Notes: generated by a model not told the origin, from the letters alone. DNA of 64,000 bases from Exiguobacterium marinum DSM 16307 (GCF_000620845.1 NZ_KK211189.1:1937662-2001661), one strand, 5' to 3'. Positions 43,337 through 53,370 are shown, counted from the stretch's first letter. Numbers and translations: made by a program.

Positions 43337-43375
43337 AAACATCGCTCCGTTCACTTAATGAACGGAGCGATGTTT
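43337..43375. terminator. Terminator between ypjC and the GreA paralogue
   Basis: AACATCGCTCCGTTCA and TGAACGGAGCGATGTT are perfect 16-bp arms around CTTAA. T's follow on the plus strand and TTTG on the minus. Confidence 0.88.
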
Positions 43376-43836
43376 TATGCCTCGATTTGGAGAACTTCAA
43401 ATTGAAGTGCACCACCTGGTGATTCAATCTGAACAATTTGGCCGGCCTCTGCACCAATCAACTCACGACCGAGTGGCGATGTGATTGAAATGGTCCCATT
43501 TTCTATGTTTGCCTCGGCTTCACCGACAATCCGATAATTTTCGGTCTCATCCTCTCCCACTTCTCGAATGACGACCTTGTTACCGAACGTGACAATTTTC
43601 GATTGTTCCGACTCGATGATGACCGCATCATCAAGCACCCGTTCAATTTCTAAAATATCGGTCTCAATCTGTTCATAATGATCGACTGCCTCGGCGTATG
43701 TGACATCCTCTCGGAAATCGCAAAACTTACGGGCAGTGCGAAGGCGTTCCCGTGCATCCGTCTTTTCGTCTCTCAACTTCGAAAGTCTAGTCTGCAGTTG
43801 ATTGTGACCGTCTACCGTCAGTTTTGGTTTCATCAT
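43375..43836 (-). CDS. GreA/GreB family transcription factor paralogue
   Basis: The 153-aa protein has the Gre layout: N-terminal coiled coil (about residues 10-75) and C-terminal FKBP-like domain with ITSPLGRELIGAEAGQIVQI. The coiled-coil tip CDFREDVTYAEA aligns with the GDLSENAEY acidic tip of GreA, retaining acidic residues that position magnesium in the RNA polymerase secondary channel. Divergence at the tip suggests a paralogue and not canonical GreA, so cleavage activity is uncertain. ATG at 43836 follows AGGA. Confidence 0.82.
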   Translation of the reverse strand: MMKPKLTVDGHNQLQTRLSKLRDEKTDARERLRTARKFCDFREDVTYAEAVDHYEQIETDILEIERVLDDAVIIESEQSKIVTFGNKVVIREVGEDETENYRIVGEAEANIENGTISITSPLGRELIGAEAGQIVQIESPGGALQFEVLQIEA

Positions 43837-43860
43837 CAAACATTCCTTTCAGACAATAAT

Positions 43861-43885
43861 AAAAATCCCGTCATTCGACGGGATT
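43861..43885 (-). terminator. Terminator of the YugP-like protease gene
   Basis: AATCCCGTC and GACGGGATT enclose ATTC, with TTTTT after it on the minus strand (43861-43885). Confidence 0.87.
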
Positions 43886-43890
43886 CACTT

Positions 43891-44574
43891 CTATTCATCA
43901 CGTGGCATAAAGACGATGAGCGCCAAGCGAATGAGTTCGGCAACCGCAACGAGTGTTGCAGCCACGTATGTCCATGCGGCAGCATTCAACACTTTTCGTG
44001 CACCTGTCTCTTCCGTCGCCGTCACGATTCCGTGCGACGTCAACTGAGTCATCGCACGCTTCGAAGCATCGAACTCGACCGGTAACGTGATGAGTTGGAA
44101 TATGACCGCCCCGAGCATCATGATGACACCGAGTTGTGCAAGTCCGAGTGCGCCGAACAAGAAACCACCAAGTAATAATGGGAATGACAAGTTTGATGTG
44201 ATGTTGACGACAGGAACAAGACTATGACGAACACGCATCATCTTATAGTCCGTTGCATCTTGAATCACGTGACCGATTTCGTGCGCCGCGATTGCAGCCG
44301 ATGAAATCGTCGATCCTTGATACACTTCACGCGACAACCGTACAACTTTATTGACCGGGTCGTAGTGGTCGCTCATCAATCCATCGACCATCTCGATTCG
44401 AACATTATGAACACCGTTTTGTTTCATGATGAAATCAGCTACTTGTGCACCTGTGACACCGCTTTGGAGCGGTTTTTGTAGAAACTGTTTATACGTACTT
44501 TTCACTCGCATCTGGGCCCATAATGGAATGAGCATAATCAGTGCAAGATAGAAAATATAGCCACCTAATGACAT
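43891..44574 (-). CDS. Membrane zinc metallopeptidase, YugP family
   Basis: The 227-aa protein has an N-terminal membrane helix, a zinc-binding HEIGH at about residue 99 (AAHEIGHVIQDA), two central helices (about 115-165) and a C-terminal helix. The third ligand is likely in VEFDASKRA. This is the YugP/Zn_peptidase_2 layout. Substrates are unknown. Confidence 0.87.
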   Translation of the reverse strand: MSLGGYIFYLALIMLIPLWAQMRVKSTYKQFLQKPLQSGVTGAQVADFIMKQNGVHNVRIEMVDGLMSDHYDPVNKVVRLSREVYQGSTISSAAIAAHEIGHVIQDATDYKMMRVRHSLVPVVNITSNLSFPLLLGGFLFGALGLAQLGVIMMLGAVIFQLITLPVEFDASKRAMTQLTSHGIVTATEETGARKVLNAAAWTYVAATLVAVAELIRLALIVFMPRDE

Positions 44575-44612
44575 TTTCTATTTCACCTCTGAATGTATTT
44601 GATAATTTGATT

Positions 44613-45230
44613 TTACATTCTTATGAACTTATTTTCAAGCGATGGACGCAGGACGAACGCATATCCCATAAAAAAACATAATCCCGTCAACCAGAACGAG
44701 CCGTAGCCGATCCACATAATCTCTTCTGCGAGTGACGGATAACGTGGCCATTGACCGAGCACATAATCTACTACGTCGTTATGAATCACCCAAATTAGAG
44801 AACAGACAAACGATGCAACCGTCCATTTCATAAACGGAGCATAGATGAGTGCTTGCAAAGCCATCGCACCGTGCGAAACCATCAACATGACTGCCATCAA
44901 GATGGTAATGGTCGGTGCATCCGCCGGTAGCTTTCCTAAATACATAATATTCATTATGACTGCCCAGACTCCATATTTAATCAACGTAATAAACGCAAGT
45001 GTCTCGAATAACGGGGAGCTTTTTTTCATCATCCATAATCCGAGCACAATCGTAAAGAAGAGAGATGCCGTCGGACTGTCCGGGACGAATGGCCAATAAA
45101 TATATGGAGTGTCTCGTAGTTGCGGTTCATACCAGATATAGCCGTAAATCGTACCCCCTAAGTTAATCATGAAAAGAATGGTTAGTACGATTCGATGCGT
45201 CAAGAAAGGTTTTAAAAACATCGGGTTCAT
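44613..45230 (-). CDS. ypjA: DUF1405 membrane protein (YpjA)
   Basis: The 205-aa protein has about six membrane helices and an N-terminal GGTIYGYIWYEPQL, typical of DUF1405. Position next to qcrC matches B. subtilis ypjA. Function is unknown. It lies after the qcr terminator and so is separately transcribed from qcrABC. Confidence 0.85.
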   Translation of the reverse strand: MNPMFLKPFLTHRIVLTILFMINLGGTIYGYIWYEPQLRDTPYIYWPFVPDSPTASLFFTIVLGLWMMKKSSPLFETLAFITLIKYGVWAVIMNIMYLGKLPADAPTITILMAVMLMVSHGAMALQALIYAPFMKWTVASFVCSLIWVIHNDVVDYVLGQWPRYPSLAEEIMWIGYGSFWLTGLCFFMGYAFVLRPSLENKFIRM

Positions 45231-45269
45231 TGTCTCAATCCTTTTTTCTTTCAGTTTATCGTAATTAAA

Positions 45270-45306
45270 GTAAAAAAGTGTAGCCCGGTATTCAGGCTAC
45301 ACTTTA
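45270..45306 (-). terminator. Terminator of qcrABC
   Basis: AAAGTGTAGCC and GGCTACACTTT form an 11-bp stem, followed by T's on the minus strand. It starts 5 nt after the qcrC stop. Confidence 0.87.
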
Positions 45307-45310
45307 TGGC

Positions 45311-46105
45311 TTACTCGTTATTTTCGCCGCCTTCACCATATGAAGCGATGAATTCAGATAATACTTGTAAATCTTCAGGTGAGCCGTCCCACTGTCCAGC
45401 AGGCATCGTCCCAATTCCATTTACAGCGATATCCGCAATCTCGTCAGCCGTGTACGTCGTACCGACCAAGCCAGGAGCCGCTGCTCCACCTTCTAGGTTT
45501 TGACCGTGACAGTTCACACATGATTGAGCCGAGTAAATCTCATATCCCGGTGCCGCTGTATCAATTTCAGGACCTTCACCTGGAACTTGAAGTTCACCTT
45601 GAGCGTGGACTTGATCCCAGTGGGTCGTTTGAACAGATTCCCAAGTCAAGTAAAAGACCGAGAGAATACCGAGCAACATGAAACTGATGGCGACTGGTCG
45701 CTTAGCAGGTCGACGCTCTAGACCTTGGTCAAGCCAAGGTGCGATGAGAAGTGCCGTAAACGCCACACCTGGAATGATGACCGTACCGAGCAAAATCCAG
45801 TCTCCAGCAGCGAATTGATATTTTAACAACTGATACAAGAACAAGAAATACCAGTCCGGTAATGGAATGTATGACGTGTTCGTTGGATCGGCGATATTTT
45901 GAAGCGGTGCTGCCTCGACGATTGTCAAAGCGATGAAGCCGATCAAGAAGACCGACCCTACCATCCACTCTTTAAGCAAGAAGTTTGGCCAAAACGCTTC
46001 TGTGCGTCCTGGATATTCTGAATAGTCTTTTGCAATGTTTTGTTTCCGATTCGAGATTCCTACTCGAGAGTCGGTTACAAATTTCATCCCTTTACCGCGA
46101 TGCAT
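45311..46105 (-). CDS. qcrC: Menaquinol:cytochrome c reductase cytochrome b/c subunit
   Basis: QcrC fuses subunit IV of the b6-type cytochrome (about three helices, with PDWYFLFLYQLLKYQF) to a C-terminal cytochrome c domain. The heme c site is SCVNCH at about residue 205 and the axial methionine is likely in GTMPAGQW. The length is 264 aa. It is the last gene of qcrABC. Confidence 0.95.
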   Translation of the reverse strand: MHRGKGMKFVTDSRVGISNRKQNIAKDYSEYPGRTEAFWPNFLLKEWMVGSVFLIGFIALTIVEAAPLQNIADPTNTSYIPLPDWYFLFLYQLLKYQFAAGDWILLGTVIIPGVAFTALLIAPWLDQGLERRPAKRPVAISFMLLGILSVFYLTWESVQTTHWDQVHAQGELQVPGEGPEIDTAAPGYEIYSAQSCVNCHGQNLEGGAAAPGLVGTTYTADEIADIAVNGIGTMPAGQWDGSPEDLQVLSEFIASYGEGGENNE

Positions 46106-46138
46106 ATCGTTTCTCCTCCTTTTTCTCCTCGAATCGGT

Positions 46139-46810
46139 TTATAGCGGTCCAGAAATACCTTGTTTACGAATCATCAAGAAGTGGGCTCCCAACAATCCAA
46201 ACAATGCCGCCGGCAAGAAGAAGACGTGGATCGCGAAGAATCGTGCGAGTGTGCTCGCCCCGACAATCTCACCACCGGCGAGAAGTGTCTTCGCAATACC
46301 ACCGATGACCGGTACACTTTCAGCGATTTGAAGCGTAACTTTCGTTGCGAACAATGCTTTCATGTCCCAAGGAAGCAAGTATCCTGTAAGTCCAAGCGCC
46401 AAGACGACGAAGAACAAGAGAACACCAACAACCCAGTTAAGTTCACGTGGCTTCTTATACGATCCCGTGAAGAACACGCGGAGCGTATGTAAGAATAACA
46501 TGACGATGGCGACTGATGCGCCCCAGTGGTGCATCCCACGTACAATTTGTCCGTGTGCGATTTCATTTTGTAAGTAGTACACTGACGCGTGAGCGTTAAT
46601 GATGTCTGGTACGTAATACATCGTCAAGAACATCCCCGAAAGGATTTGAATGACGATTGTAAAGAACGTCAAACCACCAAAACAATAGACAAATGCAGAG
46701 AAGTGATGAGCAGGGTTGACGTGTTCCGGTACTTCGTGGTCTGCGATATCGCGCCAAAGTGGTGTGATGTCTACGCGTTCATCGACCCAATCATAAATTT
46801 TTTGTAACAT
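46139..46810 (-). CDS. qcrB: Menaquinol:cytochrome c reductase cytochrome b subunit
   Basis: The 223-aa cytochrome b6 protein has four membrane helices and paired heme histidines (for example HHWGASVAIVMLFLH and the later RFFAIHVFFLP). FVYCFGG contains the cysteine that binds the extra heme c(i) in b6-type complexes. It lies between qcrA (15 nt) and qcrC. Confidence 0.95.
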   Translation of the reverse strand: MLQKIYDWVDERVDITPLWRDIADHEVPEHVNPAHHFSAFVYCFGGLTFFTIVIQILSGMFLTMYYVPDIINAHASVYYLQNEIAHGQIVRGMHHWGASVAIVMLFLHTLRVFFTGSYKKPRELNWVVGVLLFFVVLALGLTGYLLPWDMKALFATKVTLQIAESVPVIGGIAKTLLAGGEIVGASTLARFFAIHVFFLPAALFGLLGAHFLMIRKQGISGPL

Positions 46811-46825
46811 CGACTAGTCCCCCTC

Positions 46826-47329
46826 TCACTTCTGTGAAATTGGGCTACCTAGATATAGGAACCCATCTTTTTCTTCTTTTTCATAACGAGCAAGTGGTGC
46901 TGTTGGTGGTGTACCTGGGATGTTCGTCCCATCTTTTTCATACCGTCCTAAGTGACATGGGCAGAAGAATTCAGTTGGACGAGTTGGATCACCCGCGTAA
47001 GCTACTTGACAGCCGAGGTGTGTACAAATCGGAGAAAGTGCGACAATCTCACCACTTTCTGTTTTGTAAACCCATGCTGAAAGTGTTTCTTCAAATTCGT
47101 ACCAAGCATCTTGTGTTTGTTTCTTAAAGTCGACACGTTGCGGCTCAGTCGTGATGTCATCAAGACTCATAACTTTTACTTTGTCGCCTGCTCCAGTTTT
47201 TTTCAAGACCGGATCGATCGCAAAGTTGACCATCGGACTGATCAATGTTGCCGCCATAAAGCCACCTACTCCAGTCAGTGTGTACGTTAAGAACTGACGG
47301 CGTGTGACTTTTGACCCATTTTGAGCCAT
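46826..47329 (-). CDS. qcrA: Rieske iron-sulfur subunit
   Basis: The 167-aa protein has a twin-arginine signal anchor (TRRQFLTYTLTGVGGF) and a Rieske domain with CTHLGC and CPCHLG for the 2Fe-2S cluster. It heads qcrABC. A promoter lies at 47406-47434 and a GGGGGG-type ribosome site before the ATG. Confidence 0.95.
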   Translation of the reverse strand: MAQNGSKVTRRQFLTYTLTGVGGFMAATLISPMVNFAIDPVLKKTGAGDKVKVMSLDDITTEPQRVDFKKQTQDAWYEFEETLSAWVYKTESGEIVALSPICTHLGCQVAYAGDPTRPTEFFCPCHLGRYEKDGTNIPGTPPTAPLARYEKEEKDGFLYLGSPISQK

Positions 47330-47405
47330 TTCGTTCCCCCCTCATTCGTGTGCATAACCCCATAATTCTTTATGCATTCTTCACAAAAATTTCTCACTCA
47401 ACAAA

Positions 47406-47434
47406 ATAGTATATCAATAAAACCTCTACGTCAA
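47406..47434 (-). promoter_or_regulatory. Promoter of qcrABC
   Basis: The minus strand reads TTGACG, a 17-nt spacer and TACTAT; TATACT at 15-nt spacing overlaps it. It lies between the ypiF stop and qcrA. Confidence 0.6.
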
Positions 47435-47439
47435 CCGCT

Positions 47440-47880
47440 TCATGTCGCCATCCAACGGCTCGAAAGCTCTGTGATAACTTGTGTCGCAAAATTTTGAACC
47501 ATCGTGTGCGCTTGATCGCTCGACATCGCTCCTAACGCAAGCGGCGGTACAAACATAATCGGCAAATCATACGATTTGAAACGGACGTCTGACGCAATAA
47601 ACAATACGTGAGAAAATCCGGATGAATCCGCTTTTGTCACTACATCTTTTGCCAATTCCACTCCGGCTTCGACATCGGTGTAACTAATTGGCGGGCTGAG
47701 CATCGTTCGACCAGATAACTGACGTTCTGTTTCAACCGTGACGGCATGAATCACTTCATAGCTTTCGGCTTTACGAACCATGTCTTCACCAAACGCCAAT
47801 TCTGCGAGCGGAACGATGAGCGTATCGACATATTGTCGTTCGGCAATCGAGCGCAGTGCCCCTTGACTATCGAACCTCAT
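47440..47880 (-). CDS. ypiF: DUF2487 protein (YpiF)
   Basis: The 146-aa soluble protein starts MRFDSQGALRSI and contains VDTLIVPLAEL; this and its position upstream of qcrA match YpiF. Function is unknown; the location suggests a link to the bc complex. GGAGG lies 6-7 nt before the ATG at 47880. Confidence 0.82.
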   Translation of the reverse strand: MRFDSQGALRSIAERQYVDTLIVPLAELAFGEDMVRKAESYEVIHAVTVETERQLSGRTMLSPPISYTDVEAGVELAKDVVTKADSSGFSHVLFIASDVRFKSYDLPIMFVPPLALGAMSSDQAHTMVQNFATQVITELSSRWMAT

Positions 47881-48000
47881 CTTTTCCCTCCTCTCCAACT
47901 TATCTCATCATGTCTATTGTAGCGTACATGACATCGCTCACATTCCAAACTTATGAACGAACTGTGAAATAATTGTGTATTCCTACGTTATTAATATACC

Positions 48001-48040
48001 AAAAAACAAGCGACTACCGGAACGGAAGCGCTTGTTTTTT
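48001..48040. terminator. Terminator after reoY
   Basis: AACAAGCG and CGCTTGTT form the stem, with T's on both strands. It starts directly after the reoY stop at 48041 and separates it from ypiF. Confidence 0.8.
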
Positions 48041-48574
48041 TCAAAATAATTTCGATGCCCGCACTTGATGGAGTTGACTCGTCAAGTTACGGAATAAATT
48101 CTCGTCTCTGCGATCAAGCGCCTTATCGATTTCAATCAATAATCGCTCTTCTTCAAATTGAGCAACAGAGGCTTGTATGACCGTTTGGGCTGAGGAGGAT
48201 ACTTCATCTTTCACTTCCGCCACAGGCTCAAAGGGATTCTGTTCCACGATGTCCACCCAATTCTCATCAATCATCATGCCTTGAAAATTTAACTCCACAT
48301 AGATTGGCCCATCGTGTAGACGAATATCATGATAGGCTTTCTCAGGATTCATGGTCACAAGGTCTCCCCGTCGGTATCGAAACGGTTCGCCGTCAAAGCC
48401 GTAAGCCGTCATCACAAGACTTCGTGGCGAGACCGAGGCGTTTGTCACGAAATGAACGTTTCCCAGCTTATCAGGATGTCTCAACCAATAGTCAAGAATC
48501 CACTTTGCTTCGCGCTTCCGAAGTGTATGATGAGCGACGAATCGCTTCAAAAATTTCCGTTTCCGCTCGACCAT
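48041..48574 (-). CDS. reoY: ReoY / YpiB (UPF0302)
   Basis: The 177-aa soluble protein has the YpiB core (FLKRFVAHHTLRKREAKWIL, then PIYVELNF) and a C-terminal helical tail (EIDKALDRRDENLFRNLTSQ). Its Listeria homologue ReoY promotes ClpCP degradation of MurA and so limits peptidoglycan synthesis. It lies 23 nt after the TPR gene ypiA, a conserved pairing. The ATG has a GGGAA-type site upstream. Confidence 0.85.
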   Translation of the reverse strand: MVERKRKFLKRFVAHHTLRKREAKWILDYWLRHPDKLGNVHFVTNASVSPRSLVMTAYGFDGEPFRYRRGDLVTMNPEKAYHDIRLHDGPIYVELNFQGMMIDENWVDIVEQNPFEPVAEVKDEVSSSAQTVIQASVAQFEEERLLIEIDKALDRRDENLFRNLTSQLHQVRASKLF

Positions 48575-48597
48575 TTGACCTCATTCCCTTCCCTTTA

Positions 48598-49872
48598 TCA
48601 TTCTACGTCATCAGACAATTGTTCGAGCTGATCTTCGAGTACTTGACGATCTTCGAGATCGACCATCAATGCAAGCGATTGCTCGACCACACGTCGTGCT
48701 TCTTGTCTACGACCTTCCTCTATCAACAGTGTAGCCCATTCCGTCACAAATGACACGTCCTCTTTCAAAATCGGTTCGATTGATGCATACAGACTGACCG
48801 CTTCTTCGTACTCTTCGAGCTCATATTTCGCTTTCGCCTTATACCATGTCATGAGCGGTGACGTCGTGTGGTCTTCGAGTGCGTCTATTGTTTCGAGAAC
48901 ATCATCGAATTCTCCTGTCTCGAACAAAATTGATAAGAGGAGTTCTGTCGCTTGAATCGATTCCGGATTTAGCACGAGCGCTTCACGGAGTTCCTTAATG
49001 GCACCTTCTCGATTTCCAAGTTTGAGAAGCAGTTTTGCTTTGACATGACGAAGCTCATCATTGTAATCATCACGTGTGATACCCTGGCCGATGATTTCTA
49101 ATGCTTCTTCCGTTTGTCCGATTGCATCGAGCGACTCGGTATAAGGAAGGTAAAGCGAAGTAAAGTCCGGGTCCATCGCCTGAAGTTCTTTAAACTGCTT
49201 AATCGCAATTTCCTCTCGGCCAATCCGATGTGCTGTCATCGCATGACCGAAGACGGTATTCAAATCACGATGGGTTGCTGATTCGTACTCTTCAAGCGCC
49301 TCTTCGAACGAGCCGACCATCGTGAGGGCCTCTGCGTAATCCGCCTGATAATCAATTTCTGAAGGTAGTTTCATTTTTGGAAGTCGCGCATAGAGCGGGA
49401 TCGCTTGTTCAAATGAACCGGTCGATGCGTAAAGTTCGGCCAAGCCATAAATCAATAACGGTTCGTCTGGGTTCTTTTCAAGTGCTTCCATCAGTTTTTT
49501 CACAGCCACTTCATCCAACCCTTGAGATTGATATAAGTCAGCTAACAAGACGAGGCTTCTCACTTGTGTTTCCGCGTCATTCGACTTGATTTTCTCAAGA
49601 ACAGCAATCGCTTCTTCTTCCCGGTCGCTATCTAAATATGCTTCCGCGAGTGATAGGGCAACGTTTGGGTCCCCTTCGTAATCGACGTACAGTTTAGAAA
49701 GTACTTCGGTAGCACGGTCGGCAAGACCTAGTTCTAAATACAGGTCAGCAACCGCTAAACGATCATCATCTGACCCTTCTTTCTCAAGTTGTTCAATATG
49801 CATGAGCGCATGTTCAGTCTCACCAGACTCAAGCATCTCGATTATATGTGTTAATGCTGATTCATCTAGCAT
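48598..49872 (-). CDS. ypiA: TPR-repeat protein (YpiA)
   Basis: The 424-aa soluble protein consists of tandem tetratricopeptide repeats through almost its whole length, recognisable by repeated A-x-LY-x7-A and P motifs such as DRLAVADLYLELGLADRATE and EPLLIYGLAELYASTGSFEQ. It is an adaptor-type protein; the Listeria orthologue works in the ReoY pathway in some models. It is followed by reoY at 23 nt. Confidence 0.88.
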   Translation of the reverse strand: MLDESALTHIIEMLESGETEHALMHIEQLEKEGSDDDRLAVADLYLELGLADRATEVLSKLYVDYEGDPNVALSLAEAYLDSDREEEAIAVLEKIKSNDAETQVRSLVLLADLYQSQGLDEVAVKKLMEALEKNPDEPLLIYGLAELYASTGSFEQAIPLYARLPKMKLPSEIDYQADYAEALTMVGSFEEALEEYESATHRDLNTVFGHAMTAHRIGREEIAIKQFKELQAMDPDFTSLYLPYTESLDAIGQTEEALEIIGQGITRDDYNDELRHVKAKLLLKLGNREGAIKELREALVLNPESIQATELLLSILFETGEFDDVLETIDALEDHTTSPLMTWYKAKAKYELEEYEEAVSLYASIEPILKEDVSFVTEWATLLIEEGRRQEARRVVEQSLALMVDLEDRQVLEDQLEQLSDDVE

Positions 49873-49901
49873 GTTTCGTCCTCCTGGCCTTCGGTTTGTC
49901 G

Positions 49902-51152
49902 TTATTCTATCTTACGTTGAACCCGTTGTAAATCTTGACGGAATCGCGGATAGCTGACATCGGATGCTTCTATTTCTTCAATGTGAACGAATTCATCTGT
50001 CATGAGTGCGGCGATTTGTAACATCATGGATAAGCGGTGATCTCCATACGTCGTGACACTTCCTCCGTGAAGTCGACTCGGATTAACGATGAATCCGTCC
50101 TCGGTACCGACGATGTCCACACCAAGTTTTCTGAGTTGTGAGACGACCGAATCAATACGGTCTGTCTCTTTCACCCGAAGTTCCGCAGCGTCTTTCACGA
50201 CTGACGGTGAGTTCGCCTGTGAGGCGACGAGTGCAAATAATGGCAATTCATCAATCTGTGAGGGAATCATGTCCTTTTCAACAACTGTACCGGATAGTAC
50301 GCTCGTCTTGACCGTGACGTCACCGACGATCTCTTCTCCGACCAGTCGTTCATTGGAAATGACGACGTTCGCCCCCATCCGCTCAAGCGTCCGTAAAAAG
50401 CCGATTCGTGTCTCATTCAAACAAACATCTGTTGTCGTCACCGAGCTTCCAGATACGATGGATGCCCCGGCCCAGAAAAAGGCGGCCGAAGACGGATCCG
50501 CCGGCACGTTCACCGTCGCTCCAATCAACCGAGATGGGTCGACGCGAATGACGCGCTCCCCTTTTTCCACTTCGACAGATAGTTTCGCTCCGAATAGTGG
50601 TAACATACGCTCTGTATGGTCTCGTGACAACATCGGTTCGCGAACAATCGTCGTTCCCGAGGCGCGTAATCCGGCGAGTAGAATGGCTGACTTTACCTGG
50701 GCGCTCGCCACAGGTAACGTATAGTCAATGGATTGAAGCATCGCCCCTTCGATGAAGAGCGGTGCCTGATCTCCTTTGACGTGTGCTCCCATCTCACGTA
50801 ACGGCGCGGTAACCCGTCGCATCGGACGTTTCGATAGCGAGTCATCACCCACAAGTTCAAATGACCCGTTATAGCCGGACAAGAGACCGATCAATAAGCG
50901 CATGGTCGTTCCCGAGTTTCCACAGTCAAGACGTGCCGATTGCGGTGACTCGATTCCTGTGATGATCAGCTCTTCTCGCTGTTCCTCCACGTCGGCTCCG
51001 AGTAACCGAATCACCTCGAGCGTCGAACGACAATCGGCACCGAGAAGAGGATGCCGCACACGCGTCGTCCCGCTCGCCATCATTCCAAATAACAGCGCCC
51101 GGTGCGTGATTGATTTATCACTCGGGACACGGATTGAACCGTTTAAACTCAT
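49902..51152 (-). CDS. aroA: 5-enolpyruvylshikimate-3-phosphate synthase
   Basis: EPSPS of 416 aa with the N-terminal VPSDKSITHRALLFG, the glyphosate-region LDCGNSGTTMRLL, and the C-terminal KETDRIDSV and YGDHRLSMM. The NSGT variant with LL after MR is that of the class II-like Firmicutes enzymes. In B. subtilis the gene is called aroE. The ATG at 51152 overlaps the aroB stop as ATGA; the trp, hisC and tyrA genes that lie between them in B. subtilis are absent. Confidence 0.94.
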   Translation of the reverse strand: MSLNGSIRVPSDKSITHRALLFGMMASGTTRVRHPLLGADCRSTLEVIRLLGADVEEQREELIITGIESPQSARLDCGNSGTTMRLLIGLLSGYNGSFELVGDDSLSKRPMRRVTAPLREMGAHVKGDQAPLFIEGAMLQSIDYTLPVASAQVKSAILLAGLRASGTTIVREPMLSRDHTERMLPLFGAKLSVEVEKGERVIRVDPSRLIGATVNVPADPSSAAFFWAGASIVSGSSVTTTDVCLNETRIGFLRTLERMGANVVISNERLVGEEIVGDVTVKTSVLSGTVVEKDMIPSQIDELPLFALVASQANSPSVVKDAAELRVKETDRIDSVVSQLRKLGVDIVGTEDGFIVNPSRLHGGSVTTYGDHRLSMMLQIAALMTDEFVHIEEIEASDVSYPRFRQDLQRVQRKIE

Positions 51153-52204
51153 CGTTCCCACCATCCTTTCATCTGCTCAAACGTACGTTGAAGGAGCTCT
51201 AGCGCCACCGGTTCAACAGTAATTGATTCACGAAGTAATACAAAACGAATCGACCCATTACGATTCTTTTTATCCCGAACCATTTTGTCCACATAATAAG
51301 AGAACGGTTTCCAGTCGATCGGCGTGACATCATTCAAACGCATCCAATCGAACAAACGCTTGGCCCGGACTTCATCCCCGGACAGTAAAAAGGCGAACAC
51401 CATACCATGCAATACTGCTTCACCATGTGGGATGCGATAAGTTTCGACTGATTCAAGGGCATGTCCGAATGTGTGTCCGAAATTAAGCCAAGCTCGAATC
51501 CCTTGTTCTCGCTCATCTGTTTCGACTATCGCTCGTTTCACTTCAATTCCACGGGCAAGCCAACAAACCCAATCGATTTGTTCAACATCCGTCAAAGCTA
51601 AAAACAAGTCGTCCTCGAAAGAGGTTTCGAGGACGTAACGTGACAAATACGCATGTTTCAACAGTTCACCGAGACCACTCCGCACTTCTTGAACCGGTAA
51701 GGATTTGAGTCGAGACACATTATAATTGACTCCAATCGGTTGATAAAACGCCCCAATCGCATTTTTCGCAAGTGGATGGTTGACCGCAACTTTGCCACCA
51801 ACAGCGGAATCATGGGCTAAAATCGTCGTCGGAACTTGTATGTAAGGAACACCACGCATGTAGACGCTTGCTAAAAAGCCAGCCAAGTCACCAATCATCC
51901 CACCGCCGAAGGCGACAATCAGTGAGTGACGATCGCATCCGTGACTTAACCCTTCCGCGACAAGATGTTCTAGATGGGTTAACGACTTTGACGCATCACC
52001 CGCCTCAACGACGGACCAGACGACGTGTGAATGCACTTGTTCCAACTGTGTACGAAATGAGTTCCCGTATAGAGAATCGACATGTTCGTCCGTGACGACC
52101 CAAAGTATCGGATAACCTGATAACTCAATCGTTTTAATCCACCGGTCTTGATCATCGACGACGACATCATACGGGGTCGATGCCGCAATTGGAATCGTCA
52201 CCAT
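51149..52204 (-). CDS. aroB: 3-dehydroquinate synthase
   Basis: The NAD- and metal-dependent enzyme has [19 protein letters not shown] and [16 protein letters not shown] near the middle and the metal histidines in [10 protein letters not shown]. The length is 351 aa. It overlaps aroC by 7 nt and aroA by 4 nt. Confidence 0.95.
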   Translation of the reverse strand: MVTIPIAASTPYDVVVDDQDRWIKTIELSGYPILWVVTDEHVDSLYGNSFRTQLEQVHSHVVWSVVEAGDASKSLTHLEHLVAEGLSHGCDRHSLIVAFGGGMIGDLAGFLASVYMRGVPYIQVPTTILAHDSAVGGKVAVNHPLAKNAIGAFYQPIGVNYNVSRLKSLPVQEVRSGLGELLKHAYLSRYVLETSFEDDLFLALTDVEQIDWVCWLARGIEVKRAIVETDEREQGIRAWLNFGHTFGHALESVETYRIPHGEAVLHGMVFAFLLSGDEVRAKRLFDWMRLNDVTPIDWKPFSYYVDKMVRDKKNRNGSIRFVLLRESITVEPVALELLQRTFEQMKGWWER

Positions 52205-53361
52205 ATGCGTATCTCCTCCCGGTAATCCTCGACACGGCGACTGATTCGTTCCATCGTATCATGTCCGAACGTCTCACACACTTCCTTCGCGATTTCAAAC
52301 GCGATGACCGCCTCGACGACGAGGGATGCTGCAGGTACAGCACACGAGTCACTCCGTTCAATTTGAGCAAGGAATGCCTCTTTTGTATCAATATCGACGG
52401 ATTGAAGCGGTTTGTAGAGCGTCGGAATCGGTTTCATGACCGCTGAACAGACAATCGGCATACCCGTTGTCATCCCGCCTTCGAATCCGCCGAGGTGATT
52501 ACTGAGTCGGGTATACCCCTCATCTCCATAAGCAATCGGGTCCATTACTTCCGAACCAGGCCGATACGCCATCTCGAATCCGTCCCCAAATTCGACACCT
52601 TTGAAAGCATTGACACTCATGACAGCTTGCGCGATTTTCGCATCCAGTTTTCGATCGTATTGTACGTAAGAGCCTAGACCAGGAACGACACCGTGCACTT
52701 CGGTACAGACGATTCCGCCAATCGAGTCCCCATTCGCTTTCGCTTCATCGATTCGTTGCATCATTCTTTCTGCAGCTTTCGTATCAAATGTACGTACAGG
52801 TGATGCGTCGATAATCTCCAAAGTTTCTTCTAACGAATCGAACGTCTGCATGTCTGCCTTCTCCCCACCAATCACTTTTACATAGCTAAAGAGTGACATC
52901 CCAACTTGTTGAAGCAGTTGCTTACAAAAAGCCCCGACTGCGACACGGGCTGCCGTTTCTCGCGCACTCGAGCGTTCTAAAACATCTCGCAAGTCTCGAT
53001 GGTCATACTTTAATCCACCAACTAGGTCCGCATGTCCAGGTCTCGGTCGTGAGACGCGACGCTTCACCTCGATGTCGCCTTCAATCGATTCTGCTTGCAT
53101 CACATGTTTCCAGTGCGTATGATCTTTATTTTCAATCCAAAAAGTGATTGGGGCACCGGTTGTCTTCCCATGTCGAATACCAGAACGAACCTCCACTTGA
53201 TCAGACTCGATTTGCATGCGACGTCCTCGCCCATATCCGGACTGCCGCTTCTTCAATTCAAGATTCATCTGATCAATGTCTACGACAAGTCCTGCAGGTG
53301 CACCTTCTACGATGACCGTCAGTCCCGGACCATGTGATTCACCAGCTGTCAAATAACGCAT
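52198..53361 (-). CDS. aroC: Chorismate synthase
   Basis: The FMN-dependent enzyme makes chorismate. Signature segments are [46 protein letters not shown] and the [11 protein letters not shown] box. The length is 387 aa. The aroC-aroB-aroA genes give the last part of the shikimate pathway except AroK/E. Confidence 0.95.
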   Translation of the reverse strand: MRYLTAGESHGPGLTVIVEGAPAGLVVDIDQMNLELKKRQSGYGRGRRMQIESDQVEVRSGIRHGKTTGAPITFWIENKDHTHWKHVMQAESIEGDIEVKRRVSRPRPGHADLVGGLKYDHRDLRDVLERSSARETAARVAVGAFCKQLLQQVGMSLFSYVKVIGGEKADMQTFDSLEETLEIIDASPVRTFDTKAAERMMQRIDEAKANGDSIGGIVCTEVHGVVPGLGSYVQYDRKLDAKIAQAVMSVNAFKGVEFGDGFEMAYRPGSEVMDPIAYGDEGYTRLSNHLGGFEGGMTTGMPIVCSAVMKPIPTLYKPLQSVDIDTKEAFLAQIERSDSCAVPAASLVVEAVIAFEIAKEVCETFGHDTMERISRRVEDYREEIRIW

Positions 53362-53370
53362 CCGTTCACC

